The notes under the pieces are model-generated. The model had not been told where the DNA came from and made no database searches. It was given only the letters and a program-made list of their open reading frames with translations. A stretch of 64,000 nt of DNA from Streptomyces calvus (GTDB lineage Bacteria > Actinomycetota > Actinomycetes > Streptomycetales > Streptomycetaceae), in assembly GCF_006782915.1 (NCBI RefSeq), contig NZ_VCNP01000040.1, positions 186,001 through 250,000 on the forward strand. The letters are read 5' to 3'. Below are positions 1 to 8,722 of the stretch, piece after piece; positions within the stretch are counted from its first letter, which is position 1; each line of letters begins with the position of its first letter. The translations under genes and the position numbers were made by a program.

Positions 1-650
1 CCGAGCTCTCCGGAGCGGGTGTAGGAGCCGCGCAGGAGCAGCAGGGCGAGCGTGGCGCCGGTGAGCGCCAGCCACCCGGAGACGACCAGCCGCTGCACCG
101 CCCGCACTCCGGCTCCGCGCCGCCAGCAGGCGAGCACGAAGGCGGCACCGCCGGCCATGACGACGAAGCCCGCGTACGACACGTACCGCCCGAGGCCGTA
201 CAGCAGGCCGACCGGACCGTCGTCCGCGGTCTGCGTGGAGACCGACACGGTCGTCTCCGAGGGCGCCCCGATGGAGAAGGTGAAGGCACCGGCGACGGGA
301 TGGCTGTCGGCCGACACCACCTGGTAGGCCACCGTGTACGTGCCGTCGGGCAGCCCGCCGAGCAGCCGCACGGTGTACGTCGTTCCGCTCGGGTTGGCCG
401 GGTCGCCCTTGTCGACCCGCTTGCCCTTGGGGTCGAGCACCCGCACGGCGTCGTCGCTCAGCGCGATCTGCTCGGAGAAGGTGAGGGAGACCTGGCCGGG
501 GGCCCGGTCGACCACCGCCCCCTGCGCGGGGTCGCTCCCGGTCAGCGCGGCGTGCGCGGAAACGGGAGCGGCCCCGGCGAGGAGCGCGCCGGTGACGGCC
601 AGGAACAGCAGCACCAGGGTCCGCACGCGGGGGGCGATGGTCTGGGTCAC
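1..650 (-). CDS. CopC/CopD copper-resistance fusion protein, 3' part cut by window
   Basis: The gene runs off the left edge; about 216 residues are visible from a GTG at 650, preceded by a GGGAG ribosome site. A signal peptide ends at an Ala-His-Ala junction, so the mature protein would begin with His as in periplasmic CopC copper-binding domains. A CopC-like beta domain follows (residues about 30-130, ending in VSADSHPVAGAFTF), then the first membrane segments of a CopD-like domain. It is the last gene of a copper operon with PCuAC, SCO1 and YcnI-like genes upstream on the same strand. A likely role is copper binding outside the cell and import. A paralogue lies at 60891-62711. Family is clear; function is inferred. 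Confidence 0.85.
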   Translation of the reverse strand, partial: MTQTIAPRVRTLVLLFLAVTGALLAGAAPVSAHAALTGSDPAQGAVVDRAPGQVSLTFSEQIALSDDAVRVLDPKGKRVDKGDPANPSGTTYTVRLLGGLPDGTYTVAYQVVSADSHPVAGAFTFSIGAPSETTVSVSTQTADDGPVGLLYGLGRYVSYAGFVVMAGGAAFVLACWRRGAGVRAVQRLVVSGWLALTGATLALLLLRGSYTRSGEL

Positions 651-663
651 GGGGGTGTCTCCC

Positions 664-1122
664 TCAGTGTCCGGTCTTCGGGACGTAGGTGGCCGATTTC
701 ACCGGAAGTTCGACCGTGACGGGGTCGGAGTGCGCGAACCGCAGTTCGACGGAGACCGTCTGACCCTGCTTCGGCTTCTGCTTCAGCTGTTCGAACATCA
801 GGTGGTTACCGCCGCTGGCCAGCACCAGACTGCCGTGGGCCGGGATGTCGAGGGCCTCGACCTCCCGCATGGACCCGTCGACGGTCTCGTGCACGGTGAC
901 CTGGCCGGCGGCGTCGCTGCTGACCCCGGTCAGCCGGTCGGCGGTGTCGCCGTCGTTGGTGATGGTGAGGAATCCGGCGGCCATGTCGGAGACCGGCTGC
1001 GGCATGTACGCGGAGCCGACGGACAGCTCCGCCGCGCCGGAGCCCGAGCCGTCCGAGCCGCCGCACCCGGCCAGGGCCAGTGTCCCGGTGACGGCCAGGG
1101 CCGCGGCCGTCAGCCGCCTCAC
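664..1122 (-). CDS. PCuAC-type copper chaperone lipoprotein
   Basis: 152 residues. A lipobox (LALAGCGG) near residue 20 makes this a membrane-anchored lipoprotein. The copper site of the PCuAC family is present as scattered Met/His: M and M in AYMPQPVSDM, then a VHET segment and a NHLMF segment near the C-terminal third. PCuAC proteins hand Cu(I) to the CuA centre of cytochrome oxidase, often with SCO1. The GTG start overlaps the TGA of the upstream SCO1 gene (GTGA), so the two are translationally coupled. 13 bp separate its stop from the start of the CopC/CopD gene. Confidence 0.87.
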   Translation of the reverse strand: MRRLTAAALAVTGTLALAGCGGSDGSGSGAAELSVGSAYMPQPVSDMAAGFLTITNDGDTADRLTGVSSDAAGQVTVHETVDGSMREVEALDIPAHGSLVLASGGNHLMFEQLKQKPKQGQTVSVELRFAHSDPVTVELPVKSATYVPKTGH

Positions 1123-1772
1123 GGGTTCTCCCCCTTGATGATCTTGGGGAGGTCCTTGGTGTAGTCGTCGACGGTGGCGTCCTCGCCGTAGAGGACGTAC
1201 CCGCCGTCGGTCTTCGGCGAGAAGGCGATGACCTGGGTGCCGTGGTCGGAGACGACCTTGCCCTGGTCGTCCTTGCGCGGCGGGTCGATCGAGATGCCGA
1301 GGGTGCGGGCACCGGCCTGGATGGTGTCGAAGTCGCCGGTCAGGCCGACGACCTGGGAGTCGATGCCCTTGAGCCACTTGCCCAGCGCGGCGGCGGTGTC
1401 CCGCTCGGGGTCGGTGGTGACGAACACGATCCGCAGCTCGTCCTGCTGGTCCTGGGGCAGCTGCTTCTTGGCCACCGCGATGTTGTTCATCGTCAGCGGG
1501 CAGACGTCGGGGCAGTGCGTGTAGCCGAAGTAGATCAGCGTGGGCCGGCCCGCGGTCTCCTCGCGGAGGTCGTACTTCTTGCCGCTGGTGTCGGTGAGGA
1601 CGAGGTCCGGCTTCTCGAACGGCTTGTCCAGAACGGTGGCCGCCTGCTGGGAGCCGGCCTCCTCGGACACCACGGCGACGGGGTCGCCGCCGTCGCCGTT
1701 GCCGCCGCAGGCGGAGAGGGTCAGGGAGGCGACGGCGAGCAGGGCCGCCGCCGCGAAGGTCTTGGTGCGCAT
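1119..1772 (-). CDS. SCO1/SenC family lipoprotein (cytochrome oxidase copper assembly)
   Basis: 217 residues. A lipoprotein signal ends at LTLSACGG. The thioredoxin-like SCO domain carries the copper motif YTHCPDVCP (about residues 90-100) and the distal conserved His in VSDHGTQVIAFSP. These Cys/Cys/His ligands are those of SCO1 proteins, which load copper into cytochrome c oxidase or act as thiol reductases in that process. The open frame extends 11 codons further upstream, but the ATG at 1772 begins the signal peptide (MRTKTF). Coupled to the downstream PCuAC gene; the YcnI-like gene lies 90 bp upstream. Confidence 0.9.
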   Translation of the reverse strand: MRTKTFAAAALLAVASLTLSACGGNGDGGDPVAVVSEEAGSQQAATVLDKPFEKPDLVLTDTSGKKYDLREETAGRPTLIYFGYTHCPDVCPLTMNNIAVAKKQLPQDQQDELRIVFVTTDPERDTAAALGKWLKGIDSQVVGLTGDFDTIQAGARTLGISIDPPRKDDQGKVVSDHGTQVIAFSPKTDGGYVLYGEDATVDDYTKDLPKIIKGENP

Positions 1773-1862
1773 GAATGATCCCGAAGGTGAGTGCTCGGCG
1801 CGCACCGGGGGCCACGGGGCCGTGGGCGACCCGGTGCGCGCCGTCGAAAAAGGGGTGAGGGC

Positions 1863-2624
1863 TCAGGCGGTGGTGCGACGGCGCCCGGCGAGCACGCCGT
1901 AGGCGACGCCCGCGGCACCGACCACGATGCCGACGACGCCCAGGACGCGGGCGACGGTGTCCGTGCCGCCGGAGTCGCCCTCGTCGGACCCGGCGGTCGG
2001 GGCGGACGCGTTCTCGGCCTCGGCGGCGTCCTCGGCGTGCTCGCTGTCCTTCGCGTCGTCCGCGGCTCCGTGGGAGTGGCCGTCCTCGGCGGCCTCGGAC
2101 AGGGCGAGCACGGGGGCCGGGTTGTCGGGCTCCTCCTGGCCCTCCTGCGGCACCTCGATCCAGCGGACGACCTCCTTGTTGGAGTACGTCTGCAGCGCCT
2201 TGAAGACGAGTTCGTCGGCGTCCTCGGGCAGCGAGCCGACGGACACCGGGAACTTCTGGAAGTAGCCGGGCTCGATGCCCTTGCCCTGGGCGGTCCAGGT
2301 GACCTTGGAGACTGCCTCGTTGATCTTCTCGCCGTGCATCTCCAGCGGCTTGTCCAGCTTGGACTTGCTGACCTCGATGTCCCAGCCCTCGACCGGCTGC
2401 GGCATCACCGACGCCAGCGGGTGGTCCGTGGGGAACGTCACCTCGAGCTTGGTGGTCGAGGCGTTGTCCCGCTCGTTGGGGACCTTGAAGTCGACGACCG
2501 CGTAACCGCCCTTGGCGGCCTCACCCTCCGGCTGCACGGTGACGTGCGCGAAGCAGGGGGTGGACACGGCGAGGACGGCGGCACCGGCGACGGCACCGGC
2601 GGCGGCGATACGGGAAGCCTTCAT
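1863..2624 (-). CDS. YcnI-like (DUF1775) copper-binding membrane-anchored protein
   Basis: 253 residues. The signal peptide ends at PCFA, leaving HVTVQPE as the mature N-terminus. In the YcnI family this first His takes part in a Cu(II) site together with a Trp; a Trp in EGWDIEV is a candidate. The DUF1775 domain is followed by an acidic His/Asp/Glu-rich linker (about 170-215), one membrane helix and a short Arg-rich tail (GRRRTTA). The ATG at 2624 has GGAGTG upstream. It is the first gene of the copper operon; a metal-responsive promoter is expected between 2625 and 2820 but I could not identify one. Confidence 0.87.
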   Translation of the reverse strand: MKASRIAAAGAVAGAAVLAVSTPCFAHVTVQPEGEAAKGGYAVVDFKVPNERDNASTTKLEVTFPTDHPLASVMPQPVEGWDIEVSKSKLDKPLEMHGEKINEAVSKVTWTAQGKGIEPGYFQKFPVSVGSLPEDADELVFKALQTYSNKEVVRWIEVPQEGQEEPDNPAPVLALSEAAEDGHSHGAADDAKDSEHAEDAAEAENASAPTAGSDEGDSGGTDTVARVLGVVGIVVGAAGVAYGVLAGRRRTTA

Positions 2625-2820
2625 GGCAGAAGCACTCCGCTTCGATTGAGGTTTCACTGACGGTGAGGGACACACGGCGCGCGTGCCCGTACGGCCCTCC
2701 CGGCGGGCGGGACCCGGCGCACACACGCATCGGACGCACACGCACATGCCGCACGCCGACGACCCTCCCCGCGGGACCCGGGACGGTCCGGGCAGTGGCG
2801 GAGCGGAAGGCCGCCGCGTG

Positions 2821-3624
2821 TCAGGCGGCGAGCGCGAATGCGGAGGTGACGGCCGGCGGACCCCGGCGGACCACCGTGTGCTGGAGTGCGGTGGCGGGCG
2901 GCGCGAGCGGTGCGAGCAGCTCGGTGCGCGCCGCGCGGGGTGTCGGCTCCGGTGCTCCCGGGAGCCCGGCGCGCAGGGCACGCACCAGGGCGAGCGCCGC
3001 GCGCAGGGACCGTACGAGGGCGCCTTCGGCGACGCCCTGCGCCGACAGCTCGCTCAGCCGCAGCAGGGCCAGGTCGCCCCGGCGCAGCAGCCAGCCCGCG
3101 GCCGTGGCCGCGAGGACGTGGCCGAGCAGCATCGGCAGTGAGGGCAGCAGCGCGGCCGGGGAGAGGCCGGCGGTCGCGGCGGTGTCCGCCGCGTGGCTCT
3201 CCGCCCCGGCGGGGTGGATCCGCGCCTCGACGAGGAGCCGCTGGGCCCGCTCGGGGCTGAGTCCCGCCGCGGAGGTCCCGCACAGCAGCCGGGCGGCCCG
3301 CTCGATCAGCGCGGCGTCGGAGGCGGCGGACGACACGGCGGGCGTGCCGTGCTGTCCGAGCCCGAACAGTGCGTGCAGCGCCGTCTGGCCGAACGCCAGC
3401 AGCGCCACGGTCACCGGCAGCGACCGCACGCGTCCGGCCAGCGGCACGGCGACCGCGGCCGCTCCGAGGAATCCCGCCCCGAGCGTCCACAGCGGGACGG
3501 CGTCACAGGAGGCGAGGGTGTGGCCCGCCCCGGCCAGCACGACGCAGACCGCGGCGAACACCGCGGCCCGCAGGGTCCGGACTCCGCGTCCGGGGCACAC
3601 CGTGCGCGGCTGGGGGGCAGTCAT
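2821..3624 (-). CDS. Membrane protein of unknown function
   Basis: 267 residues from ATG 3624; a GTG at 3651 would add nine residues and neither start has a strong ribosome site. Several hydrophobic Ala/Leu/Val-rich segments are visible near residues 15-35, 45-60, 65-85 and about 155-180. The middle and C-terminal parts are Ala/Arg-rich and poorly conserved in look. I do not recognise a domain. It sits about 200 bp upstream of the YcnI-like gene on the same strand, so a link to copper handling is possible, but nothing in the sequence shows metal ligands beyond a few scattered Cys and His. Confidence 0.6.
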   Translation of the reverse strand: MTAPQPRTVCPGRGVRTLRAAVFAAVCVVLAGAGHTLASCDAVPLWTLGAGFLGAAAVAVPLAGRVRSLPVTVALLAFGQTALHALFGLGQHGTPAVSSAASDAALIERAARLLCGTSAAGLSPERAQRLLVEARIHPAGAESHAADTAATAGLSPAALLPSLPMLLGHVLAATAAGWLLRRGDLALLRLSELSAQGVAEGALVRSLRAALALVRALRAGLPGAPEPTPRAARTELLAPLAPPATALQHTVVRRGPPAVTSAFALAA

Positions 3625-3844
3625 GGCGGGGTCATCATCGCACCAGCCCACCGGCGGGCGTACGGCAGGTCCGCAAGATGACGTACGACCGGAAGATCAC
3701 CTCTGCGGTGGGCCGCCCCACATACACCGATCGGATCCACGACACACCCGCCATATGGGCGGTGTCACGTCAACTCCACGCTTACCGGAGAGGAGTCAGG
3801 GCAATACGTAACGGTATGTCGAGCCGCAGCCAGGAGGCTGGAGC

Positions 3845-4306
3845 ATGAGCATCTGGTGGTCACTCCATCTGCGGCGCGATGCCGCCAGCGTGCCGCTCGC
3901 CCGGCGCCTGCTGCTCGGCACCATGGAGACCGCGGGCGTCGACCCGGACATCTCCTACGACCTGTCCGTCGCCCTGAGCGAGGCCTGCGCGAACGCGGTG
4001 GAGCACGGCGGGGACGCCGCGCGGGACGGCACCTCGGAGGCGTACCGGGTCACCGCCTATCTCGACGGTGAGAAGTGCCGCATCGAGGTCGCCGACGCGG
4101 GCCCGGGCTTTCCCGCCGCGGGCGGGGGCCGCTCGCGTCCCGTGCGCCCCGCGCCGTCCGACGCGGAGAGCGGGCGGGGCCTGTGCCTCATCCAGGAGCT
4201 CGCCGACCATGTGCACATCGGCAACAAGCCGGGCCGGGGCGGCGCGGTGGTGAGCTTCGACAAGATCCTCAAGTGGCGCGAGGACGCCCCACTCGTCGCC
4301 GTGTAG
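3845..4306 (+). CDS. Anti-sigma-factor-type ATP-binding protein (HATPase_c, RsbW-like)
   Basis: 153 residues. GHKL ATPase features: N-box ALSEACANAVEHG (about 40-53), G1 DAGPGF and G2 SGRGLCLI. Such single-domain proteins in Streptomyces are serine kinases or anti-sigma factors that act with STAS proteins and SpoIIE-type phosphatases. AGGAGG at 3832-3837 sits 7 nt before the ATG. The partner is not encoded next door; a degenerate PP2C-type protein lies at 5987 and a STAS protein at 42095. It converges on the aminopeptidase gene, with a shared strong hairpin between them. Confidence 0.85.
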   Translation: MSIWWSLHLRRDAASVPLARRLLLGTMETAGVDPDISYDLSVALSEACANAVEHGGDAARDGTSEAYRVTAYLDGEKCRIEVADAGPGFPAAGGGRSRPVRPAPSDAESGRGLCLIQELADHVHIGNKPGRGGAVVSFDKILKWREDAPLVAV

Positions 4307-4350
4307 CGGTACAGGCGGGCAGCGGTACCGCCGTGCGGCTCGTCACAGGT

Positions 4351-4380
4351 GCGGGCCGGGTGCGTGTGCACCCGGCCCGC
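4351..4380. terminator. Bidirectional hairpin terminator
   Basis: A perfect 13-bp GC-rich stem (4351-4363 with 4368-4380) and a GTGT loop lie between two convergent genes. No U-tract follows, as is usual in Streptomyces. Confidence 0.8.
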
Positions 4381-4390
4381 ACCGCGAGCG

Positions 4391-5863
4391 TCAGCCCTTC
4401 AGGGCCGCCATCCACGCCTCGACCTCGTCCGAGCGCCGGGGCAGCCCGGCGGAGAGGTTCCGGTTGCCGTCCTCGGTGACCAGGATGTCGTCCTCGATGC
4501 GGACGCCGATGCCCCGGTACTCCTCGGGCACGGTCAGGTCGTCCGCCTGGAAGTACAGGCCCGGCTCGACCGTGAGCACCATGCCGGGCTCCAGCGTGCC
4601 GTCGACGTACGTCTCGGTGCGCGCGGCGGCGCAGTCGTGGACGTCCATGCCGAGCATGTGACCGGTGCCGTGCAGCGTCCAGCGGCGCTGCAGGCCCAGC
4701 TCCAGCACCCGCTCCACCGGCCCCTCGACCAGGCCCCACTCCACGAGCCGCTCCGTCAGCACGCGCTGTGCGGCGTCGTGGAAGTCCCGGTACTTGGCGC
4801 CCGGCTTCACCGCCGCGATGCCGGCCTCCTGGGCGTCGTACACGGCGTCGTAGATCTTCTTCTGCAGGTCGGTGTACCGGCCGCTGATCGGCAGCGTGCG
4901 GGTGACGTCGGCCGTGTAGTACGTGTGCGTCTCCACACCGGCGTCGAGGAGCAGCAGGTCGCCGGAGCGGACCGGGCCGTCGTTGCGCACCCAGTGCAGG
5001 GTGGTGGCGTGCGGGCCGGCGGCGCAGATGGAGCCGTAGCCGACGTCGTTGCCCTCCACGCGGGCGCGCAGGAAGAACGTTCCCTCGATGTAGCGCTCGC
5101 TGGTCGCCTCGGCCTTGTCGAGGACCTTCACGACGTCCTCGAAGCCGCGCACGGTGGAGTCGACGGCCTTCTGCAGCTCGCCGATCTCGAAGTCGTCCTT
5201 GACCAGCCGCAGCTCGGAGAGGAAGACCCGCAGCTCCTCGTCGCGCTCGGCGGTGACCTTGTCGGTCAGCGCCGCCTCGATCCCGGCGTCGTAGCCGCGC
5301 ACGACCCGCACCGGGCCGGTGGCCTCGCGCAGCGCGTCGGGCAGCGTGCGCACGTCGGCGGCGGGGATGCCGTACAGCTTCTCCGCCTCGCCGAGGGAGT
5401 GCCGGCGGCCCACCCACAGCTCGCCCTGGCCGTCCAGCCAGAACTCGCCGTTCTCCCGGTCCGAACGCGGCAGGAGGTAGATCGTCGCCTGGTGGCCGTC
5501 GGCCGTGGGCTCCAGGACCAGGACGCCGTCCTCGGTCTGGTTGCCGGTGAGGTGGGCGTACTCGACGGACGCGCGGAACGGGTAGTCGGTGTCGTTCGAG
5601 CGGGTCTTCAGGTTGCCCGCGGGGACGACCAGCCGCTCGCCCGGGAAGCGGGCGGACAGCGCCGCACGGCGGGCGGCGGTCTCGGCGGCCTGGGGGATCG
5701 GCTCCAGGTCGTGCAGCTCGGTGTCGGCCCAGCCGCCCTTCATGTTCTCGGCCAGCTCGTCGGACACGCCCGGGTACAAGCCGTTCTTGCGCTGCTTGAC
5801 CGGCTCTTCCTCGGCGGTCTCCTGCTCGGCAGTCTCCGGGGTCTCCGGGAGCTGTTCTGCCAC
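4391..5863 (-). CDS. M24B Xaa-Pro aminopeptidase (aminopeptidase P family)
   Basis: 490 residues. It removes the N-terminal residue from peptides with proline in position two. An N-terminal AMP_N domain (about 60-200) is followed by the pita-bread M24 fold. The five metal ligands are visible: Asp in LLLLDAGVE, Asp in YTADVTR, His in GTGHMLGMDVHD, Glu in TVEPGLYF and Glu in VRIEDD. An ATG at 5872 abuts the ribosome site GAGGAGG with no spacing; the in-frame GTG at 5863 has a normal 9-nt spacing, so I chose it. The family and the two-metal site are secure. Confidence 0.9.
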   Translation of the reverse strand: MAEQLPETPETAEQETAEEEPVKQRKNGLYPGVSDELAENMKGGWADTELHDLEPIPQAAETAARRAALSARFPGERLVVPAGNLKTRSNDTDYPFRASVEYAHLTGNQTEDGVLVLEPTADGHQATIYLLPRSDRENGEFWLDGQGELWVGRRHSLGEAEKLYGIPAADVRTLPDALREATGPVRVVRGYDAGIEAALTDKVTAERDEELRVFLSELRLVKDDFEIGELQKAVDSTVRGFEDVVKVLDKAEATSERYIEGTFFLRARVEGNDVGYGSICAAGPHATTLHWVRNDGPVRSGDLLLLDAGVETHTYYTADVTRTLPISGRYTDLQKKIYDAVYDAQEAGIAAVKPGAKYRDFHDAAQRVLTERLVEWGLVEGPVERVLELGLQRRWTLHGTGHMLGMDVHDCAAARTETYVDGTLEPGMVLTVEPGLYFQADDLTVPEEYRGIGVRIEDDILVTEDGNRNLSAGLPRRSDEVEAWMAALKG

Positions 5864-5986
5864 GGCGGTCATCCTCCTCGATACGGCACTGGACCTTCCC
5901 CATCGTACGGTCGGGCCCGAAACGGGCGAGAGGTACGAGGGCCTGTTACCGAGGGCGTACGGGGGATGACCGGAGCGCTGCGGCGG

Positions 5987-7492
5987 CTACACGAAGCGCG
6001 CCGCGAGCAGCACCACGTCCTCCGCGTGGTCCACCGTGTCCGCGCCGTCCGGGAGCACCGCGCGCAGGACGTGGTCGGCGACGGCACCGGGGTCGTGGCG
6101 CAGGGCCCTGGGCACTCCGGCGGCCGCGGCGTGCAGCCGGGCGAAGGCGCGGTCGGTCGGGTCGCCGGTGCGGTGCAGCAGCCCGTCGGTGTAGAGCAGG
6201 ACCGTCTCGCCCGGTTCGGTCCGGATCTCCACGCTGGGCGCCTCCCAGCAGGCGAGCATGCCGAGAGGAGCGGAGACCGAGGTCTCCACGAACTCGGTGC
6301 GGTGCTCGCCGAGCAGCAGAGGCGGGCTGTGCCCGGCGCCGGCGAGCGTGATGCGGCGCAGCGCGGGCTCGCAGTAGGCGAACAGCGCGGTGGCCGACCG
6401 GGCGGGTTCGGTGAGCCGCAGCAGCAGCTCCAGGTCGGACAGGACGGCGACCGGGTCCTCGCCCTCCATCACCGCGTACGCGCGCAGGGAGGCCCGCAGC
6501 CGCCCCATCGCGGCGACCGCGCTGGGGCCCGATCCGGTGACCGATCCGACGGCGAGACCGAGCGCCGCGTCCGGCAGCGGCAGCGCGTCGTACCAGTCGC
6601 CGCCGCCGTGCGCGGAGGTCTGGTGCCGCGCGGCGAGCTGGACGCCGGCGACCCGGGGCAGCCGGGAGGGCAGCAGTTCCTCGGACATCGTGGCCATGGC
6701 CGCGCGGGTCCGTTCGAGTTCGAGGAGCCGGGCCAGGTGCTCGGCGGCGTGCCGGGCGTACAGGCCGACGAGGTGGCGCTGCCGCTCGGACGGCTCGGCG
6801 GGCTCGTCGTAGAGCCACACCGCGGCGCCCAGGCGTCCGGCGGCCTCGGTGGTGAGGGGGAGGGAGTAGCTGGCGGCGTAGCCGAGGCGGGCGGCGACCT
6901 CGCGGTGGCGCGGGTCGAGCCCTTTCTCGGCGAACAGGTCGGGCTCGGCGATGCCGTCGTCGGCGCCGGGCAGTCCGTCGAGGATCCTGCCGTACGGCAG
7001 GGCGCTGCGCGGCACGGTCTCCATGTGGCCGAGATCCGCGCGGCCCAGGCCGAGGCCGAGCGTGGTGGCCGGTCCGAGACCGTCGCCGGGTTCGAGGGCG
7101 ACCAGGCCGCGGCGCGCGCCCACCAGCGCGGCGCCCGCGCGCAGCAGTTCCTGGAGCGCCTCCTCCAGCGTGCTCGCGCGGACCAGGCGTTCGGTCAGCT
7201 CGTGCAGCGTGGTGAGGTCGGAGACCCAGCCGGCGAGGCGGTCCTGGAGCAGCGCGCCCGGCGGGTTTGCCGCAGGACCGGGGGAGGTACCCGTCGCGAC
7301 GGACGCGACAGTGTGTGCCGGGGCGGGAACTGTTGAATCGATTCCGGCCACTTTCGAAGGGTGCGGGGCGTTCATGGCGTCCGGCTTTCCGACCGGTGCG
7401 TACTGCTCAAAAGCATCGCAAACCCCCATGTCATTCTGCGTCGCCGGCAGTGTCTCCACATGTACACGTACTCGTAAGGAGATGTCCAGCAT
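5987..7492 (-). CDS. GAF plus SpoIIE/PP2C-type phosphatase domain protein, metal site degraded
   Basis: 501 residues from ATG 7492; later ATG codons near 7429 and 7375 are alternative starts. A low-complexity N-terminus is followed by a GAF domain (about 95-250) and a PP2C_SIG domain. The first metal motif GGDWYD and the late TDGL are intact, but the central motif, normally DVxGHG, reads GSVTGSGPS, so one metal-binding Asp and the His are missing. Family members dephosphorylate STAS anti-anti-sigma factors. This one may be weak or inactive. It lies head to head with the primase-like gene at 7996, 503 bp apart. Confidence 0.82.
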   Translation of the reverse strand: MLDISLRVRVHVETLPATQNDMGVCDAFEQYAPVGKPDAMNAPHPSKVAGIDSTVPAPAHTVASVATGTSPGPAANPPGALLQDRLAGWVSDLTTLHELTERLVRASTLEEALQELLRAGAALVGARRGLVALEPGDGLGPATTLGLGLGRADLGHMETVPRSALPYGRILDGLPGADDGIAEPDLFAEKGLDPRHREVAARLGYAASYSLPLTTEAAGRLGAAVWLYDEPAEPSERQRHLVGLYARHAAEHLARLLELERTRAAMATMSEELLPSRLPRVAGVQLAARHQTSAHGGGDWYDALPLPDAALGLAVGSVTGSGPSAVAAMGRLRASLRAYAVMEGEDPVAVLSDLELLLRLTEPARSATALFAYCEPALRRITLAGAGHSPPLLLGEHRTEFVETSVSAPLGMLACWEAPSVEIRTEPGETVLLYTDGLLHRTGDPTDRAFARLHAAAAGVPRALRHDPGAVADHVLRAVLPDGADTVDHAEDVVLLAARFV

Positions 7493-7995
7493 TGTCCTGC
7501 TGGGATTCCTGGTGTCCGTGAGGCGTGAGGGAACTGGTGGTAGACCTCTTGCCGAAATATGAAGTTGGCTTGAAACTGCCTCAGGGGGAGGCCTGTTGCG
7601 GTCGACTGGCCTTGCTCGACGGAGCGTCACAACGGTCGTGATGGGTACGTACTCGGTGAAGTCCAGGGGTGGTTGGAACCGCCCGGGAACCTGGCGACGG
7701 ACCCGGGCGTCTTAACCACCGACGACCGTGCCCCATCCTCCCGTGGCGGAGGCGGAGAGAACCACGCGCGACGGCAAACGCCAGACTTCGCCACCCCCAC
7801 GCCACACCCGTACTTCTGATAGACGCAGTATGGGTGGTACGGCCGCGGAGGCAGCCCTTGCTCGGCCCATAGGGGCACCCCCTGCTCGATGCGGGGGTGT
7901 GATGCGCCAACAGGTACGCACAGTGAAGTGATCGACACATGACGTGATGTGGACCACGGTGTTGCCAGGCGTGCAACGGAAAGGAACGAGCGCTC
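7493..7995. other. Intergenic region between divergent genes, with a structured element
   Basis: No gene is supported. At 7668-7720 there is a two-part hairpin: outer arms GGTGGTT (7668-7674) and AACCACC (7714-7720), inner arms CGCCCGGG (7680-7687) and CCCGGGCG (7702-7709). This could be a leader structure or small RNA. The region should also hold the promoters of both flanking genes; a ribosome site AAGGA precedes the ATG at 7996. Confidence 0.45.
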
Positions 7996-8661
7996 ATGCG
8001 CGAGATCCTCGGAAGGCGACGCAGGCTCCTGTCCCGGCGCGGCGGCGGAGGGCCCGATCTGATCGGCGCGGCCCTGACCTTCGCCACGGAATGGCAGTGG
8101 CCCGTACTCCCGGGCGTGGCGGCGGACCCGCGGAGCCGGTCCCGCTGCGGCTGCCCCGACCCCGACTGCACGGTGCCGGGAGCCCACCCGTTCGACCCCG
8201 GCCTCCTCGCGGCCACCACCGACGCGCGCATGGTGCGCTGGTGGTGGGGCAACCGGCCGACGGCGCCCATCGTCCTGGCCACGGGCGGCAAGGCCCCCTG
8301 CGCGGTGTCGCTGCCTGCGCTGCCGGCCGCCGGCGCGCTGGCCGCGCTCGACCGGCGCGGCATGCGGCTCGGCCCGGTCGTCGCCTCGCCGGACCGCTGG
8401 TCGATCCTCGTGCAGCCGTACTCCATGGAGCAGCTCGGCGAGCTGCTGTACGCCAAGGACTTCGTCCCCGGCTCGCTGCGCTTCCACGGTGAGGGCGGCT
8501 ACCTGGCCCTGCCTCCGTCCGAGACCGCGCAGGGCGGGATCCGCTGGGAGCGCGCACCGCTGCCCGGCTCCGCCTCGCCGTGGGTGCCGGACGTCGAGGC
8601 CGTGGTGGACGCCGTGGTCGACGCCCTCACCCGTACGGGTGTGAGCGCCCCCGAGATGTAG
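7996..8661 (+). CDS. Primase/polymerase (Prim-Pol)-like protein, probably non-catalytic
   Basis: 221 residues. The N-terminal layout resembles the bifunctional primase/polymerase domain: ALTFATEWQWPVLPGV at the start, a Cys pair in CGCPDPDC, a GAHP segment, and a WWW plus PTAPI segment. Unlike the protein at 16047 (DLD present) I see no Asp-x-Asp catalytic pair here, so it is probably not an active primase. Streptomyces genomes carry such short orphan members; their role is unknown to me. A strong hairpin follows at 8683. Confidence 0.65.
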   Translation: MREILGRRRRLLSRRGGGGPDLIGAALTFATEWQWPVLPGVAADPRSRSRCGCPDPDCTVPGAHPFDPGLLAATTDARMVRWWWGNRPTAPIVLATGGKAPCAVSLPALPAAGALAALDRRGMRLGPVVASPDRWSILVQPYSMEQLGELLYAKDFVPGSLRFHGEGGYLALPPSETAQGGIRWERAPLPGSASPWVPDVEAVVDAVVDALTRTGVSAPEM

Positions 8662-8682
8662 CGGGCACCGACACGCGTCGCT

Positions 8683-8722
8683 GGACGCCGCGCCGGGGAG
8701 CTGCCTTCCCGGCGCGGCGTCC
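8683..8722 (+). terminator. Hairpin terminator
   Basis: A perfect 15-bp stem (8683-8697 with 8708-8722) and a 10-nt loop lie 22 nt after the stop of the primase-like gene. Confidence 0.8.

Noticed and set aside
4349..7336. A plus-strand open frame of nearly 1000 codons
   Set aside because: Antisense to the aminopeptidase and PP2C-type genes, both with recognisable catalytic motifs. No ribosome site and no domain.
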